From: Flavobacteriales bacterium UBA1112 | GTDB lineage: Bacteria > Bacteroidota > Bacteroidia > Flavobacteriales_D > Sanyastnellaceae | Assembly (NCBI GenBank): GCA_002313415.1 | Contig: DCBH01000054.1 | Coordinates: 1-23,223 of the forward strand | Direction: 5' to 3' | DNA length: 23,223 nt | Shown: one piece after another, positions 22,624 to 23,223 of the stretch | How the letters are laid out: each line of letters begins with the position of its first letter | Numbering within the stretch: position 1 is the first letter of the stretch | Made by a program: the position numbers and the translations under genes | Notes under the pieces: model-generated | What the model saw: the letters and a program-made list of their open reading frames with translations, nothing else | Told to the model about the DNA's origin: nothing | Databases searched by the model: none

Positions 22624-22627
22624 TTTT

Positions 22628-23223
22628 ATGACTTGTACGCCGCTTCCTTCAACCCTTCAACTGACTGGGTTGTTGTGCACAATTTTGTGTTCCCATGGAA
22701 TGTTGTCCCAAACCTCCAATCCTCAACCACCTGGTCCCGAACATGACCGTCCTTGGGAAGCAAATGACGCTTGGCCCAATGGCACATTCGGAGAGGATTA
22801 CAATGTGGCCGATGCGGAAGGATTCAGGCATGGTCCTTGGGTTCGAGTTTACGAAGACGGCGGACTTTATTACATAGGTGAATTTCACCACGGCACGCCT
22901 GTGAACAGTTGGTGGTATTTCCGTGAGAATGGTGCGGCATGGACCCACATTGTTCATCAGGAAGATCCGCTACGTTCCAATGCGACTGTCTTCAGCAACA
23001 AAGGCCGCGTTAGAGCACGAGGAGGATACCTTCACTCACCCCTTCAAGTGAGGTCTGAAACTTTAAACAATCGCCCCTCTCCTCCACTTAGGCACGGCGT
23101 TTGGTCGCTGTTCTCAGAAATGGGAAACCTCACGGCTACCATTCGATATCAAAATGGTCAAAAAGACGGCAAGGAAGAACGATACCTGCCAAGTGGCATG
23201 GTGTGTGAAAGTGGATATCACAG
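22628..23223 (+). CDS. Secreted MORN-type repeat protein (3' truncated)
   Basis: The frame runs from the ATG at 22628 to the window edge with no stop; 198 codons are visible. The first about 25 residues form a signal peptide or signal anchor (MTCTPLPSTLQLTGLLCTIL, then CSHGMLSQ). MORN_2-like (YwqK-type) repeats follow, seen as GFRHGPWVRVYEDGGLYYIG, GTPVNSWWYFRENG, LRHGVWSLFSEMGNLTATI and GQKDGKEERYLPSG. In Bacteroidota such proteins are usually exported and of unknown role, although they are often annotated as YwqK-family antitoxins from the fold alone. In-frame ATGs at 22613 and 22571 are also possible starts, but the signal peptide and the CATCTTTG box favour 22628. It is divergent from mdh. 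Confidence 0.75.
   Translation, partial: MTCTPLPSTLQLTGLLCTILCSHGMLSQTSNPQPPGPEHDRPWEANDAWPNGTFGEDYNVADAEGFRHGPWVRVYEDGGLYYIGEFHHGTPVNSWWYFRENGAAWTHIVHQEDPLRSNATVFSNKGRVRARGGYLHSPLQVRSETLNNRPSPPLRHGVWSLFSEMGNLTATIRYQNGQKDGKEERYLPSGMVCESGYH

Noticed and set aside
22571..22627. Extended start of the MORN-repeat protein at 22571 (adds 19 residues).
   Set aside because: It would put charged residues before the signal peptide and overlap the mdh promoter; the start at 22628 fits signal peptide and box better.
1..23223. Transferred island, defence system, prophage, CRISPR array or insertion sequence.
   Set aside because: No integrase, transposase, terminal repeats, spaced direct repeats, tRNA-linked junction or defence-gene motifs were seen; base composition looks even by eye.

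Overview
The window looks like a stretch of chromosome from a Bacteroidota bacterium, most likely a marine member of Flavobacteriales. Three things point there. Several secreted proteins end in type IX secretion (T9SS) type-A sorting domains or carry Bacteroidota-style GCTDxxAxNY and SprB repeats. Many genes are preceded by the Bacteroidota -7 promoter element TAnnTTTG. The housekeeping proteins (bifunctional DAHP synthase/chorismate mutase, DUF983, class-2 PyrD, LDH-like Mdh) are of Bacteroidota type. No tRNA, rRNA, CRISPR array, insertion sequence or phage gene was seen. Genes are tightly packed and no gap exceeds about 200 bases.

Layout. 1-930 is the 3' part of an aromatic amino acid gene (DAHP synthase fused to chorismate mutase). 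931-1124 is a gap holding one terminator followed by three further hairpins and a second terminator, a candidate structured RNA. 1125-4714 (minus) is an operon of purB, an MsbA-like ABC exporter and a DUF983 membrane protein. 4774-5640 is a metallo-beta-lactamase-fold hydrolase whose stop codon interlocks with that of the convergent pyrD (5637-6674, minus). The gap upstream of pyrD holds two tandem DnaA boxes and the promoter of a conserved gene of unknown function (6794-7372). smpB (minus) is divergent from an operon of adenosine deaminase and two paralogous secreted arylsulfotransferase-like proteins (7906-13002), closed by a strong terminator. A PaaG-like crotonase and a DUF551 protein follow.

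The second half runs: a third, divergent arylsulfotransferase-like protein with MopE-like and dockerin-like C-terminal modules (14145-16115, minus), rsmE (minus), pckA (minus), then on the plus strand a FAS1 lipoprotein and a T9SS FG-GAP repeat protein, then mdh (minus), and at the right edge a truncated MORN-repeat protein (plus). The content is mixed central metabolism (aromatic, purine and pyrimidine synthesis, nucleoside salvage, gluconeogenesis, TCA cycle) interleaved with surface or secreted proteins.

The most unusual signal is a promoter-like box, A-N-C-T-T at its core, placed exactly 4 bases before the start codon of nine genes. If it is the -7 element, these genes would be transcribed as leaderless or near-leaderless mRNAs. 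Genes that are translationally coupled to an upstream gene lack the box. Other points worth a second look are the multi-hairpin RNA candidate at 986-1112, the DnaA box pair upstream of pyrD, and the three arylsulfotransferase-like proteins with different C-terminal targeting modules.
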